A DNA stretch of 64,000 bases, taken from assembly GCF_900090045.1 (NCBI RefSeq), contig NC_041783.1, positions 1,018,001 through 1,082,000 of the forward strand, given 5' to 3'. The DNA is from Plasmodium malariae (Eukaryota > Apicomplexa > Aconoidasida > Haemosporida > Plasmodiidae). The notes beneath the pieces were generated by a model, which was not told where the DNA came from, made no database searches, and was given only the letters and a program-made list of their open reading frames with translations. Of this stretch, positions 23,097 to 38,000 are shown piece by piece (within the stretch, counting starts at the first letter, position 1; every line of letters begins with the position of its first letter). Both the position numbers and the translations under genes were made by a program.

Positions 23097-26000
23097 ATGA
23101 CAAAATTTTCTGAACATAATTATGATGCATTAAATTTAACAGAGCTTAAAAGTAATATTCAAGAACAAAATATTATAGGTTATAGTGTTGATTACACAGT
23201 AAGTGGGTTATTATTTTTTGGAGGGTTTAAAATAAATGTTGAAGAAAATAATGGCTCTATATGTAATGATGCTTATTTGATTCATATAAATAAAGAGCAA
23301 GTAGAATATGAAAATATCATAAGTAAAATTAAGCCAACTGTTCGATGTTATCATAGCTCTTGTAGTTTCTTAGAAAACTATGTACTAATTTTTGGTGGGC
23401 TAAATAGTGAAGTACCATTTATAGCTTTAAATGATTTATGGATATTCAATAGTTTAAACAAAACGTTTGTTGAAATAAAACTTATTTGTAAAGATAAATG
23501 TGAAGATGGAAATGTACATGATGGAGAAATAGAAATATATAGGAATGGAAATATAAATGAGTTAGACAACAACTGTACAAGCATAGAGGAGGACGATTAC
23601 GAGGATGATGATGATGATAATAATAATGACAACGATTCTATTTTAGATAATATTAATGTTAAAAATTTAAAAAAGTATTTAAGATATTATAATCATAATA
23701 ATAGTAATAGCAATAGTAGTAACATTAACAACAGTATTAGCAATACTAACAACAATAGTAGCAATGCTAATAATAGCAGTGGAGAGGGGCAAGTAAATAA
23801 TGTTCCCTCTCCTCGTTACTATTCTAGTTTAGATTTATATATAGTAAGAAAATCAAATATAGAAAACACACAAGAGGAGAGCAAAAAAGAGGAAATTAGT
23901 GTAAAAAATAATAAAATATTAGTAAATAATGCATCTACTTACGAATATTTCAGTCTGATAGTGTTTGGTGGCTATGGTGGATATGATAGAAGTAGTTACA
24001 ATGATCTATATGAATATAATATGTTAAATAACGAATGGTTGTTAAGATCTTGCAAAGGAAGTATTCCTTTCCAAAGGTATGGACATATTTCCTTTATAAA
24101 TGGAAATAATTTATTTATATTAGGAGGAACAAATTCTGAAGTAAGTTTTAATGATATGTATTCATGTAATTTAAAAAAGAGTGAATGGTCTGAAGTCGAC
24201 TTCTCTTATTCTTTTAATGTTTCAAAAGTGTTCTGCAGGAGCGTATTAGTAGAATCTATAGACAGAAATATAATTTTCATTTTTGGAGGGTACAATATAA
24301 TTAGCGATGAAAAGGGAAATAGAAAGATAGAATATAACAACACTGAGTTGAACATGTTAAAGCTGTATGACACCTTTAAATTAGAGGAGTTAAAATACAA
24401 TGTCGTTAAAAGTAAGGAGGGCACCAAGAGTAGTGATAGTGGTCCTTATGACAGTATTACCACCACTGCACAAAACAAAAACGGAATAATGTATGGAAAT
24501 AACATGAACCACTTAATCGAAGGGGAGAAAAAAAAGGGCGAAAGAGGAGATACAGGAGAAAGAGATGAAAAAAGTGAAAAGAGTGACATACATGAAGATG
24601 TTACTCCTACTAACATAACATTCTGTTCTATTACCTACGATTTTGTTGATTCTAATTTAATTATTACAGATTCTAAGAAAAAAATATATATTATGAATAT
24701 TAGTAGAATTATAGGACCTAAATATGCAATTTTTAGTTTATGGCCAAGATACTGCGATATAGATGGAAATAAGAAAATTTTAGTGAGAGGAAAAGGTTTC
24801 AATAATGAAGGAAAAATTGTTGTAAAATTCAAATCCGGAGAGGTGAATTTATTTAGTGAAGGTATTTATATAAATGAAAATAATATATATACAATTGCAC
24901 CAAATGCCAAAAATAAAATAAAAAATAATATATGTGATGTCCAACTATCTATTAATGATAAATGCTATACAACCAATAGTTGTGCCTTAGAATATTATTA
25001 CAATATTGATCCGAAAAATACGTTAATTTTTGGAACTGGTTTATTAGAACCCGTATGTTTAAAAGAAGAAAATATTTTCTTTTTAATTGCTAGAAACTCC
25101 TTAAATGAAAATAAAAAAATTGGTGGAGACAAGTTTCAAATATCTATTATATATGAGCAAGAAAATGAAAGTCATTCTTTAAAATACTCTGTTTACGACG
25201 TGAACAACGGTTTCTACATAGTTAAATATTTTCCATTTCACGAAAAAAAAATGGAAGAAATGGAAGAGAGACAAATCAAACTGTCCAATGAAAAGGGCGA
25301 AGTAGTCACAGGGCAAGTAACTACAGGAGTAGCTACAGGGAAAACACTTACGGAAGTAGTTACAGACGAAGATAGCTCTAATATAGGCGTAATGCATGAA
25401 AGTATAAATAAGGATAGGAACAATGGAACAAACACGAGTGCTGTAACTCTTGTTGAGAGCAAAGATGCAATAAATATGATACAAATTAAAGGTAGTGATA
25501 AGGAAAATGGAAATATTAACACAGTTGATGGAACTAATAATGAAAATGTATTATCCTACAAAGGAACATTGCGAATAACGGTAAAAATTAAAGAAGAAGA
25601 CATACAAAATAGTCCATTTGTTCTAAAGGTGCATAAGGAAACACAGGAAAAAACAACTTATGTAAAAAACTTTGTCAACAATAGGTTAGAGGATTTAATA
25701 AAAAAAGGGGAATGTATACTTGATCTAATTAAAAATAAAAATAGGAATACAAATAATTTGATTGAACTAAATGTTAATATTGAAAACTTTTTAAATAAAT
25801 TTTCTAAATCTATATATGATATTAATATAATCGAACAGTATATGCTCTATGGAATTATAGATATAAATAAGATGGAAAACATTTTAGAGGAGTTACATAG
25901 AGGGGGAAACATTGTGGACGCTTTTCTGGAGGATGAATCGTACATTGAGAAAGAGATCATCAATTTAATACATAATGAAAGAGGTAAAAAAAAAGAGTTA

Positions 26001-29000
26001 GGAAATGACGGAGGAAACGTTGAAGGAGGCTGTAGAAGCCATGGTTGTGATGAACTTAATGGACATGATAGAGGTGATACCTCTAATATCCAAAGGAATC
26101 CTCATGAGGAGGAAGGTATAGGAAGTGGAACAGACCCTTCAGCGGAAACAAAAAAAATTTCACAAGTAAAAACAGATTTAGGAGAACACAACTACAACGG
26201 TATGATAATGAGCAACTTATTTTTAAAAATAAAAGAGAATGAAAAGCTGATTGATTTTATAAATGAAAATAAATTAAATTTTATGGACTATGTTGACTCA
26301 AATTTAATGAAAAAGCTAAAAAATTGTATTTTACTTTTGAACAATGAAGAATTAAGCCTAAGAAATAAAAAAGATAATATGAAAAAAAATGATGGTACAG
26401 CAGATATAAAGACAGCAACAAATGAGAGAAATAGGAAGGAAAGAAATGGGGTTGAAAGTAAAACCAATTACTTATATGAAGAATATTTAACACAAATAGA
26501 TGAGAATAAAATAGAAGTCATCCGAAATTTATTAATTTTTTATTATAAATTAAGATCTGTTTGTATTTGTAAAAAGGAAAAGGAACTGAAGGAAGAATTC
26601 ATAAATGAAGAAAAAGAAAGTATTAAAAAGTTAAAATTAAACTTCAACAAATTTATTAATATTAAAAAAAATTTAGAAATATCAAGTGTTTATATTCATA
26701 ACAATGGTTATGAGGCTTCTTTAAAAGAACTAGAAACAACCAAAAACTACCTAACAGAAATAAAAGAAGAAGTAACAAAAGTAAAACAAATTTCGGACAA
26801 TATAATAAAAATAGATAATGTAGAAGAGTTGAATAAAAACATAGAAGATATGAACAATGAAATAAATGAAATAGAGAAATTATGGATGTTCATAAAAAAA
26901 AAAGAAGAAATTTTGAACGGATTTTTGTTCTCTCCGTTTAAAGATTTAGATATCGAAGATTTTGATATGCAAGTTAAAAAATTACAAAATAATTTCAAAC
27001 AAATAAAAGTTGACAGGAAACATAATATATGTAAAGAGGAAACAATAAAATTGAAAGAAACTATAAAATTCATTTCTGTGTTAAGTGAACTAAAAAAACC
27101 TTTTATCAAAGAAAGACACATAAAAGAAATAGAATATAATATAAATGAAGAAAAGGAAAAAAATAAAGAAGAAAAAATCAGTATATTAATTGATGACAAT
27201 ACTTTAACAGTTTACTTTTATAAATTGAATGTAATGAAATATCATGATACCATTGAAGAAGTGATAATAAAAGCATGCAACGAAAAAATAATAGAAGAAA
27301 CAATAAATAAATTTGAAGAATACTGGGATAATATATATTTTAAAAATAAAAATTATAAAAATGATATTATACTAACTTATATAGAAGATGTGTGTATAGA
27401 CACCATAGAAGAACATCAAGTAACTTTACAGAACTGTTTTTCTTCAAAATATTTTCTCTTCTTTTCAACAGAATTAAATTTATGGCAAAAAAAAATTTCG
27501 AATATATATGAAGTGATACAACTATTAAAAGATATAGAAAAGCTTTGGCTGTATTTGCAAAATATGTATGTTTATTCAGAGGAGGTAAAAAAGGAGCTAC
27601 CACTCTATTCAAAATTTTTTCTAACTATAAATGATGAATATTTAGAAATGCTAAAACAGATAAATGATAATAACACAAAGGTAATAGTTTTTTCTAATGA
27701 AGAAGGTATAGTAGAAAAATTAGAAGAGCTAAAAGTCAAATTGTGCAAAAGTGAAAAACCGTTAAATGAGTATCTAGATTCTAAAAGAAAATCATTTCCT
27801 AGGTTTTTTTTTATATCCTCAACTGATTTGATAGATATCTTATCTAATGGCAATAATTTTAAGCTCGTTAATACTCATGTGCAAAAAATATTTTTATCAA
27901 TTAGGCGCTTCGTTACAAAAAATGAAAAATTAAGTGAGCACGAAGCGGAAAATGAGGTTAAACTGGAGGTGGACAAAAAATCAGAAAAAGGGTGTGTGAA
28001 CGAAAGTAGGGAAGAGCTAAAAAATGAAGAACAACATATGCATGTGCCTGACCAGAAAGAGCAGAAGTTCCTAGAAGGAACACCAAGTGAGGTGGAAGGA
28101 AAAAAGATAAATATATCAAGTGAAGAAAATGAAACTAATAGGACGGAAGAGGAGGAAGTTATCACAAAACTGATATCCTCCTATGGTGAAGAAATTTGTA
28201 ATTTTCATGAACCTCTAAGTCTAAGAGGAAAAGTTGAATGCTACTTAAACGATATAATAGGACATATTAAATATACCTTAAAATATCATATTACTAATTT
28301 ATTTAAATTAAAACATTTATATAATAATGAAAAAGAAATATGGATTGATGAAAATTATCTATCTCAAGTATTCATCTTGTGTAATACAATATTTTTTGTA
28401 AATGATGTAGAAAGTATATTAAGTAAAAGTGATTGTACAAATATACATGAGGAACTAAAGAAATATTATAAAAATCATATAGTTCAACTTGAGAATGTTA
28501 TTAAAAAAGTTCAAAAAAAATTAACCATAAAAAATAGAATTAAAATTATGTGTATTATTACTTTAGATACTTTTTACAGGGATATATTAGAAGTTATTTT
28601 AAAAAATAAAAATGCAATTTCAATAAATATGTTCGACTGGCAATCACAAATAAGAATATATCCATTCTTTAAAAATGAAAAAAAAGATTCAGATCATACA
28701 GATATGCAAAAAGAAAATACAGGTAGTATGGCCCAAGAGAAAGCTTATAATATATCACAAGATGGGGAAGAATGTAAGACAAATGATGAAATGTACAAAA
28801 AGGATAACAACACATTAGATTTCAGAGAGTTATATATAAAAATAAAAATTATGGATTGTTCTTTCAATTATTCTTATGATTATATAGGAAATTATCAAAG
28901 ACTAGTAATTACCCCTTTAACGAGTCGTATATATATAACGGCAACTCAGGCTTTAAGTTTATATATGGGATGTGCTCCTGCTGGACCTGCAGGAACAGGT

Positions 29001-32000
29001 AAAACAGAAACTACAAAAGATTTATCTAGTTTTTTTGGAAAAAATTGCTATGTATTTAATTGTTCAGATCAATTAGACTATAAAAGTATGGGGAATATAT
29101 TTAAAGGAATAGGTAGCACTGGATGTTGGTGTTGTTTTGATGAGTTCAACAGATTAATACCTGAAGTTTTATCTGTCTGTTCTATTCAATTCAAATCTAT
29201 ATTAGATTGTAAACGTAATAATAATAATGTTTGTATAATTGGTTCGGATGAAATAATTGTTAAAAAAAATTGTGCTGTTTTTATAACTATGAATCCAGAT
29301 TATTTAGGTAGATCAAAATTACCTGAGAGTTTGAAAATATTATTTAGACCTATTACAGTTATTATTCCTGATTTTAATAAAATTTGTGAAAATATGTTAA
29401 TGGCTGAAGGGTACGTAGAGGCAAAATACTTGTCCATAAAATTTACTACCTTTTTTGAATTAGCTCAAAGTTTATTAAAAGAAAAACACTGTGATTGGGG
29501 ATTGAGAAGCATTAAAAGTGTGTTAACAAAGGCAGGATTTCTTAAGAGAACTTATCCAAATGATGATGAGAATAAATTACTCTATTCAGCTATACATGAT
29601 ATTAATATTGCAAAAATATCCTCTTCTAATTGCCCTATATTTTCAGGCTTACTTAACGACATATTTTACTCAAACCAAGATACAGCGAGAGAGCAAAAAG
29701 TAGGAAACGATATGGTAGGATATAAAAACGGTGAAGAAAATGTACATAGTGGTATATATTCGGATGTAATGAAAAATGATAAGGAGGAGTCCAGTAAAAC
29801 TAAAACGGGCAAAAACGGTACGAACAGTACAGGAGGAAAAGAAGAACTCAAAGGAGATAAAATAGATAAAGAAGCAGAATGGAATGACCAAGATAAAACA
29901 AGTACTGACAACAATATATTTACAAGTGGAGAGGGGCCCAAACCAGGTGAAAATGAGAAAGATTGTTTTAATATAAACACAATAGAAAAGGAATTAACAG
30001 AAATTTGCAAAAAGAACCACCTATTCGGTTTAGAATATTTTGTCAAAAAAATTATACAACTAAATGATATAATTAATATAAGACATTGTGTATTTATTAT
30101 GGGAGAAGCAGGATGTGGAAAAACTACTCTATTTAATATGCTAATGGAATATCAAAAAAGGAAAAATTTAAAAACCGTAAGTATTAGGATAAATCCGAAG
30201 TCGATAAATATTGATGATTTATATGGAAATGTTCATATAAAAACAAGAGAATGGAAAGACGGAGTTTTTTCAAAATATATGAGAAACTATTCTAAAAGAG
30301 ATGATTGTGATAAAGCCTACATAATTTTTGATGGAAATTTAGATTCTCATTGGATTGAAAATATGAATTCAGTTATGGATGATAATAAAGTGTTAACCTT
30401 ATCCTCTAATGAGAGAATATTATTAAAAAATCATATGAACTTAGTATTCGAGTTTAGCGACTTAATGTTTGCTACACCTGCCACTATATCTAGAGCTGGA
30501 TTAGTTTACTTCTCTGTTAACCCAAATGATTTATGGAAAAATTATTTTTTATCATGGATTGATAAGCATCATAATTTTAACAGTAGTATAAAAAAATTAT
30601 TTGAAAAATTAATGTATAAGTATGTGGAGCCAACTTTTTCTTATCTAAGTACTTTACAAACATCTATTAAAGTATCCCCAATGTCTCATATTCAGTCTTT
30701 ATCTGCCTTATTAGACATATTACTAATAGATAATAATTTTGACAGTGTTGAACATTATTTTATTTATTCAGTTATATGGTGTTTTGGTAGTTTCCTGGGA
30801 GAAAAAGATAATGTTAATTATAAGAAATGCTTTGATAAATATTGGAAAAATACGTTTAAAAGTATTAAAGTGAATAGAAAAATTAGTGTATTCGATTTTT
30901 ATGTTGAAAATAATAAATTTAAAGAATGGGATGAAGTGGAAATAAATAATCAGATAAGCGAAAATTCCTTATTAAAGGATGACATATTTGTAGAAACTGT
31001 AGAGAGCTGTTCTTATAAATACATAACTAAATTATTTTTAAAGTCACATATGCCAATTTTATTTATAGGAAAAACAGGTGTAGGAAAAACACAATTATGT
31101 AAAAAAATATTAAATGAAGAAAAAGATGAATATAAAAGTTTTTACATGATTTTTAATTATTATACTACTTCAAAAAATGTACAATCTCTTATGCAAAGTT
31201 GTTTAGAAAAAAAATCAGGAAAGCAGTTTAGTCCTCCTTATCAACAAAAATTAATTTATTTTATTGATGATATTAATATGCCTAAATGTGATGATTATAA
31301 TACTCAAAGTGCCATTGAATTATTATGTCAATATATTGACACTAACTCGTGGTTTGATTTAGAAAAACTAAATTTAATAAAGATATTAAACACTAAACTT
31401 ATTTCTTGTATGAATTATAATAGGGGAAATTTTACCGTAAACCCTAGACTACTTCGACATTTTTTTATTTTAAATATTAACTTCCCTGAAAATAATACCA
31501 TTAATAGTATTTTTAGTGTCCTCTTAAAAGGTCATTTTAGCAATTTCAAGCAGGACGTATCTGATTTAGTTCCGTCTATACTTAAATCTACTATATCCTT
31601 ATATTACAATATTGAAAAAACATTTAAACGAACAGCCACTTATTTTTATTATGAGTTTAATTTGAGAGATATTCACAGCATAGTTAAAGGATTACTAACA
31701 ACTACACCTTCTACTTTTCAAGATTGTGATAAGCTACTATTTTTGTGGTTACATGAATGTGAACGAGTTTACTCAGATAAGCTAAATAAAAAAGACAAGA
31801 GAAAATATAAAAATATTATTATTGATATAATAAAAAAAATGTACAATAAATATGAAATCAATAAATTAGTCATGAAATATGACAATAATAATTTACTCTT
31901 TTCTAATTTTCACAAAGGCAGTCATGATAAGAGTTATGATTTATGTAAAAATATAGAGGAATTAACAATATTCTTAACAGAAGAATTAAATGAATATAAT

Positions 32001-35000
32001 AATTTCTACAATTTAAATATTGTTTTATTTAATGATGCTATAAAGCATATATGTAAGTTAATTAGAATAGTAGATAACTTAAAATCACATGCTTTATTGT
32101 TAGGTATAGGTGGATGTGGAAAAACAACCATTTCAAAATTTTCCTCCTATATATCTTCTAAAACTTTCTTTGAAATGGACTTTTCAGCACATTGCACAGA
32201 TAATGATATAAAAAAATATTTACATGATGTGTTTCATAAATGTGCTATGAAAAATGAAGACATTATTCTATTTCTAAAAGAAAGCAAAATACATGATAAA
32301 TTTTTTATATATGTTAATGAATACATGTGTTCTAATAATATCATAGATTTATACACAAAAGAAGAAAAGGATAATATAATACACAACATGAGAAATATAG
32401 CCAAATCAGAAGGAATAGAAGAAACAGATAATAGCATATTTGATTATTATATCAAAAAGGTAAATAACAATTTACATTTCATTTTATGTTTCTCACCTAC
32501 TAGTAACAATTTCAGAGATAAGTCAAATAATTTCCAGTGTATACTAAATAATACAATGATAGATATTTATGATAACTGGGAAGCAGATTCCTTAATGTGC
32601 GTAGGTAAAAACTATGTCAACAACATATACATGAATATCAACACAGGAGATATAATAATAAATGACGAATATATAAAATTAATGAATCAGAGCAAAAATG
32701 AAAATAATATACCTAGTCATTCGATATCCCCAATGGATGACAGGCACACAAATTTGAAAAATGACCCAGATGAAAATACAAATACTGCTAACAGCGCAAC
32801 AGATAAAATGGAAAGATTAGAACACGATCTCAGCAAAGGTAGTGACCATTCAGGGCTTATAGAGGGAGGTGACAACACGGTTGCTTATAGCGATAATAAT
32901 GAATGTAACAAAGGTAATAACGACAATAAAACTAATAATAATAATGGGCCCAAAGCAACCCCTGTAAAGATACCTAATGAGGAAGAATATGTAAATTTAA
33001 AAGACATAATAACTGAATATTTGAAGGAATGCTACGAAGATCTACTGGACATATCGTCGTACTATTATTCCCATGAAAGGTCCCATATATATATAACTCC
33101 CAAGTTGTACCTGGAGAGCATAAAGACATACCATATTATGCTGTTAAAAAATATCACTAATATAAACAATAAGATGGATATGCTGAAGAGCGGAATTACT
33201 AAAATGAATGAAACTAGTTCGAACGTAGAAAACATAAAAAATTGTTTGAAAGAAAAGAAAAAAATATCAGAGGAAAAAAAAGAAGCCGCTGAAAAGTATG
33301 CTATAGATATAGGAAATGAAAAAATGATTGTTAAAAAAGAAAGTGATTTAGCTGATATAGAAGAAAAAAATTGTTTAGAAATACAAAAAACAGTACTAAA
33401 ACAACAGGAGGAATGTGAAAATGATATAACTTTGGGTATACCTCTAATAGAACAAGCAGAAGAAGCCTTGAATACGTTAAATAAAAAGAATATTCAAGAA
33501 TTAAAAACACTGAATAAACCTCCTCCTGGTGTTGAAGATATTACTGCGGCTGTTATGCAGTTACTTGCTACAATTGATACAACCATATGTGTAGACAAAT
33601 TTGGAAAAATAAAAGATAGGAGTTGGAAATCAGCTCAAAAAATGATGATTAATCCAGAGAAATTCATATCCTTGTTAAAGGATTATAAAAATAAGATAGA
33701 TGAAAATTTAGTTCCTGACTGTAACTTTAAATATGTTGAAAATTTAATTAATTTACCTCATTTTAATAAAAATGCCATTCAAAAAAAATCTAAGGCTGCA
33801 GCAGGTTTAGCTGAATGGGTATTAAACATTACGTCTTTTTATAAAATAATACAGAACATATTACCTAAGAGAATTTTACTAGATAATACTAAAAAAAGTC
33901 TTGAGGAAGCAAATGAAAAACTACAGATTGTTCGTGAAAAAGTACAATCACTTAAAGCAAAATTAAGTGCTTTGATAAATCAGTACGATCATGCTATTTA
34001 TGAGAGAGATTTAGTTATATTAGAAGAAAAAAAATTAAAAACAAAATTAGAACTATCTATTAGGTTAATAGATGCTCTAAGTAGTGAGCAAATATCATGG
34101 TCCAATCAATATCAAACTTTAAAAAAAAAAAAAAAAACAATTTTAACAGATATATTATTATCCTCTACATTTGTTACTTTTTGTGGTGGATTTACCAAAA
34201 AATATAGAAATAAAATTATGACTAAATGTGTAGACACCTTGAAGAAAAAAAATGAAATTCAAAATGCTATCTTTAATACCATGTTCAAAAAGTTAAATAT
34301 TAAGGTAGAGAAAGATGAGTCAACATTGGGAAATTCTAAAAAATATGCTTACACAAATAATAAAGATGCGGATGTCAATAGTGCTGCTAATACTAGCGTT
34401 GTCACTTTCACTGCTAACAACATTAGTCTAAGCAATACTAACACAGACAAAAATATTGAAAATAGAGATAACATAAAGAACGAAGAAATCATATATGATA
34501 TATTTTTTGTAAATAATTTTAACTTAGATTTGTTGATAAATGAAGAAATTTTAGCTAAGTTGAGTAAACAGGGATTAACATTAAATTCTGTTTGTATTGA
34601 AAATAATATTATCCTAGAGAATAGTGAGAAGTTTCCAATAATTATAGACCCCCAAATGGAAAGTTTAAAATGGCTAATTAACAGTCAGAAAGAAAAAAGT
34701 GAAAAGTTGGTTATTACTGATATTAATGATAAGATGTTACTTAAAAAAATAGAAGAATGTATATCATTCGGGTATTCAATTATCGTAGAAAATGCAGATG
34801 AATATATTGATAATACGCTATATAATATTATATCAAAAAATATTATTAAGAAAAAAAATAATTATTATATTAATATAAATGATAAAGAATTAATATTTCA
34901 TCCTTCTTTCTATATTATTTTACACACACAGTTATCTAATCCTCATTATCAACCTGAAATACAATCTGCTTGTTCTTTAATTAATTTTACTGTTACTCCT

Positions 35001-38000
35001 GATGATTTGGAAGAGCATTTATTATCTATCACTTTAGAAAATGAGTTCAACCATTTGTCAAAAAAAAAAAAAAAATTATCTTTATTAAAATATGATTATA
35101 TGTGTCAGCTATCATTTCTACAATCATTCATCTTGCAAAAATTAACTAATGCAAAAGGAGATATTTTAGAAGACGTATCATTAATAGAAAATTTAGAAAA
35201 AACAAAATTATTAAGTGAAAATATAGCTAAAAAAAGTGAAATCGTTAAAAATACTGAAGTACATATTAATACTATCATCAATTTATATAGACCTTTATCA
35301 AAAAGAGGCGTCATGTACTTCTTCATTCTGCAAAAGCTAAAAAACCTTCATTCATTCTACTTCTATTCCTTAGAAATATTCCTAAAAATATTTGTTAAGT
35401 GCTTAAATGACTGCTCCGAAAACAAACCATTCAATGGTTGTAGTAGGAACAATAATAATAATAGTAATAATGCTAATCGACAAGAAAAAAAGAAATACCA
35501 TAAAAACGTAGAAAATAATCCAATCCAAGTCAATACTTACAATGCATCAGAGGGGGTAGCACCTAAAGAAAAAGATTCAAAGAAAAAAGACATAAGCATA
35601 AAAAATTATGATAAAGGACAAAGTACTCGAGAACACGTATTGGAAGAGGGCACAGATATTAAATGTGAAGTAGAGGGGGAATGTTCACAAATGGTAAACG
35701 AACATATCAGTGAAGAAGTAGGAAAAAAGTTGGAGGAAAAGCAGACAGTAGCGGTGGAGAAAGAGGCTAAAGCAAAAAGGGATGAGCTGAATATTGATAA
35801 GGTGAAATTTGATGATGTGAAAACTGATGAGGTGAAATTTGATGATGTGAAAACTGATGAGGTGAAAACTGATGAGGTGAAAACTGATGAGGTGAAAACT
35901 GATGAGGTAAAATTTGATGAGGTGAAAACTGATGATGTGAAAACTGATGAAGTAAAAAATGATGAAGTGAAAAATGATGAAGTAAAAAATGATGAAGTAG
36001 AAAATGAAGTAGAAAATGATGAAGTAAAAAATGATGAAGTAGAAAATGAAGTAGAAAATGATGAAGTAAAAATTGATGAAGTAAAAATAGATAGCGAAAA
36101 AATAGAAATAGAGGCAAATGAAGAAAAAGTAGAACTCAAAGTTGTCAAGGAAAAAATAGAATCTGTAGAAAGCGAAGATAAAACAGAACATGTAAAGGTA
36201 GAAATAGTTGAACCCGCAGAAGAGGCAAAAGAAGATCCCGCTGATGAAGCAAAAGGGGAAACCGTAAGTGAATCAAAAGACGAACCCGTGGATGCAGCAA
36301 AAGCGGAGACCGTAAGTGAATCAAAAGAACTCGTAGATGAAGCAAAAGCTGAACCCATAGAAGAAACAAAAGAGGAGACCATAAGTGAATCGAATGTGGA
36401 GGAAAAAGACGAGGATACAGAAAGCGAAGATTTCGAAAATGATGATTTCAAGAATGAAGAAATAAAAATAGATAAAAATGAAGTTGAAAAAAGAGTGAAC
36501 ATGCTAATAAATTTACTAATAGTAAAGATGTGGATGTATATAGATAAGGGGTTATTAGAAAGGGACAAATTAATAGTGAAATGCTTAATTATGTTAAATA
36601 TAGAAAAGTTAAAGGATAAAATAACTGAGGAAGAAGAAGAAATTTTCATAAACCCTAAATATAAGTTAAATAGCAACACATATAAGGTAGAGAATAAAAA
36701 GGAAAATGATAATATAGAAAAGAAACTGATGAATAAATCATTTATTAGTGAAGATTTATATGAAGATTGTAAGAATTTAGAAAATTTAAAAGATTTTGAA
36801 AAATTAACTGAGAGTTTTGAAAGTGAGAGTATGTCGTGGAAACAATGGCTTTTAAGTGAAAAGGTAGAAAATGAAGAACTACCTAGAAAATATAATAATT
36901 TAAAAGATTTTTCTAAATTGTTATTAATTAGGGTCTTGCGCAAAGATAGATTCCTGGTTGCTTTAAAAAATTATATTAAAAAGCACATAAAAATGACTAA
37001 TGATGAAAAAAACACATATGCATTAGAAAATATATTAGAGGAATATATTGATAATAAAACCCCTGTTTTATTTTTGTTAACTTCTGGAAATGACCCATCT
37101 AAAGATATAGAAGATTATATTGCAAAATTAAAGATGAAACAAAGTGCTATTTCTTCATACAATGGTGCTAAGGAATCGAATGATAGTTCTACAAATAATA
37201 ATGATGAAGAAAACAAAATTTCATATATTAACATATCTATGGGACAAGGTCAAGAAAGTATTGCTTTGAAATATTTAAAAGAAATATCAAAGTCTGGCGG
37301 GTATATATTTTTACAAAATATTCATTTAATGACTAAATGGTTAAAGGAATTTGAAGAAATTCTTGATAAAATTTTCTTAGATGCTCATCCAAATTTCCGT
37401 TTATTTTTATCTTCAGCTATTCCTTCAGAAAAAGACACTCAAATATTACCTGAAAAATTATTAAAAAAATGTTTTCGAATAAATAATGAAAAATCTTATA
37501 GTTTAAAAGATAACATAAAATGCTGTCTTGATAAATTTGAAAATAAGGAATATGATGACAAGTTAAAAACTGTCATATTTGGTCTTTCTTATTATCATAG
37601 TTTATTATTAGGAAGGTTTTTATATGGAAAAATTGGTTTTAGCCAATCCTATTCTTTTAATGATAACGATTTAGAAATCTCATTTAATATCATTAAGAGG
37701 TATTTAAATAGCTATCAAACTTTTCCTTTAGCTGACGTATTATTCCTAATAGGCGAAATAATTTATGGTGGTCATATCACGGATATATGGGATAGACGAA
37801 TAAATAAAACATATGTAAAAAATATACTAATGGAAATTTATAGAAACATAATTACAATTAATGAACGTAAGAGAAGTAGTATCGAGAGTGTGGAAGGATC
37901 TCGTAATAATGCCATTTCAAATAGGAGTAGGAATAGCGGAAGGAATGAAGGAAATAAAGAAAGCGGTCATAGTGACACTAGCAATGATAACAGTGATATC

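Noticed and set aside
35606..36943. 445-codon reverse-strand frame, Ser/Phe-rich
   Set aside because: It is the antisense shadow of the dynein AAA5-AAA6 acidic repeats; Glu/Lys/Asp codons on one strand give Ser/Phe/Ile codons without stops on the other.
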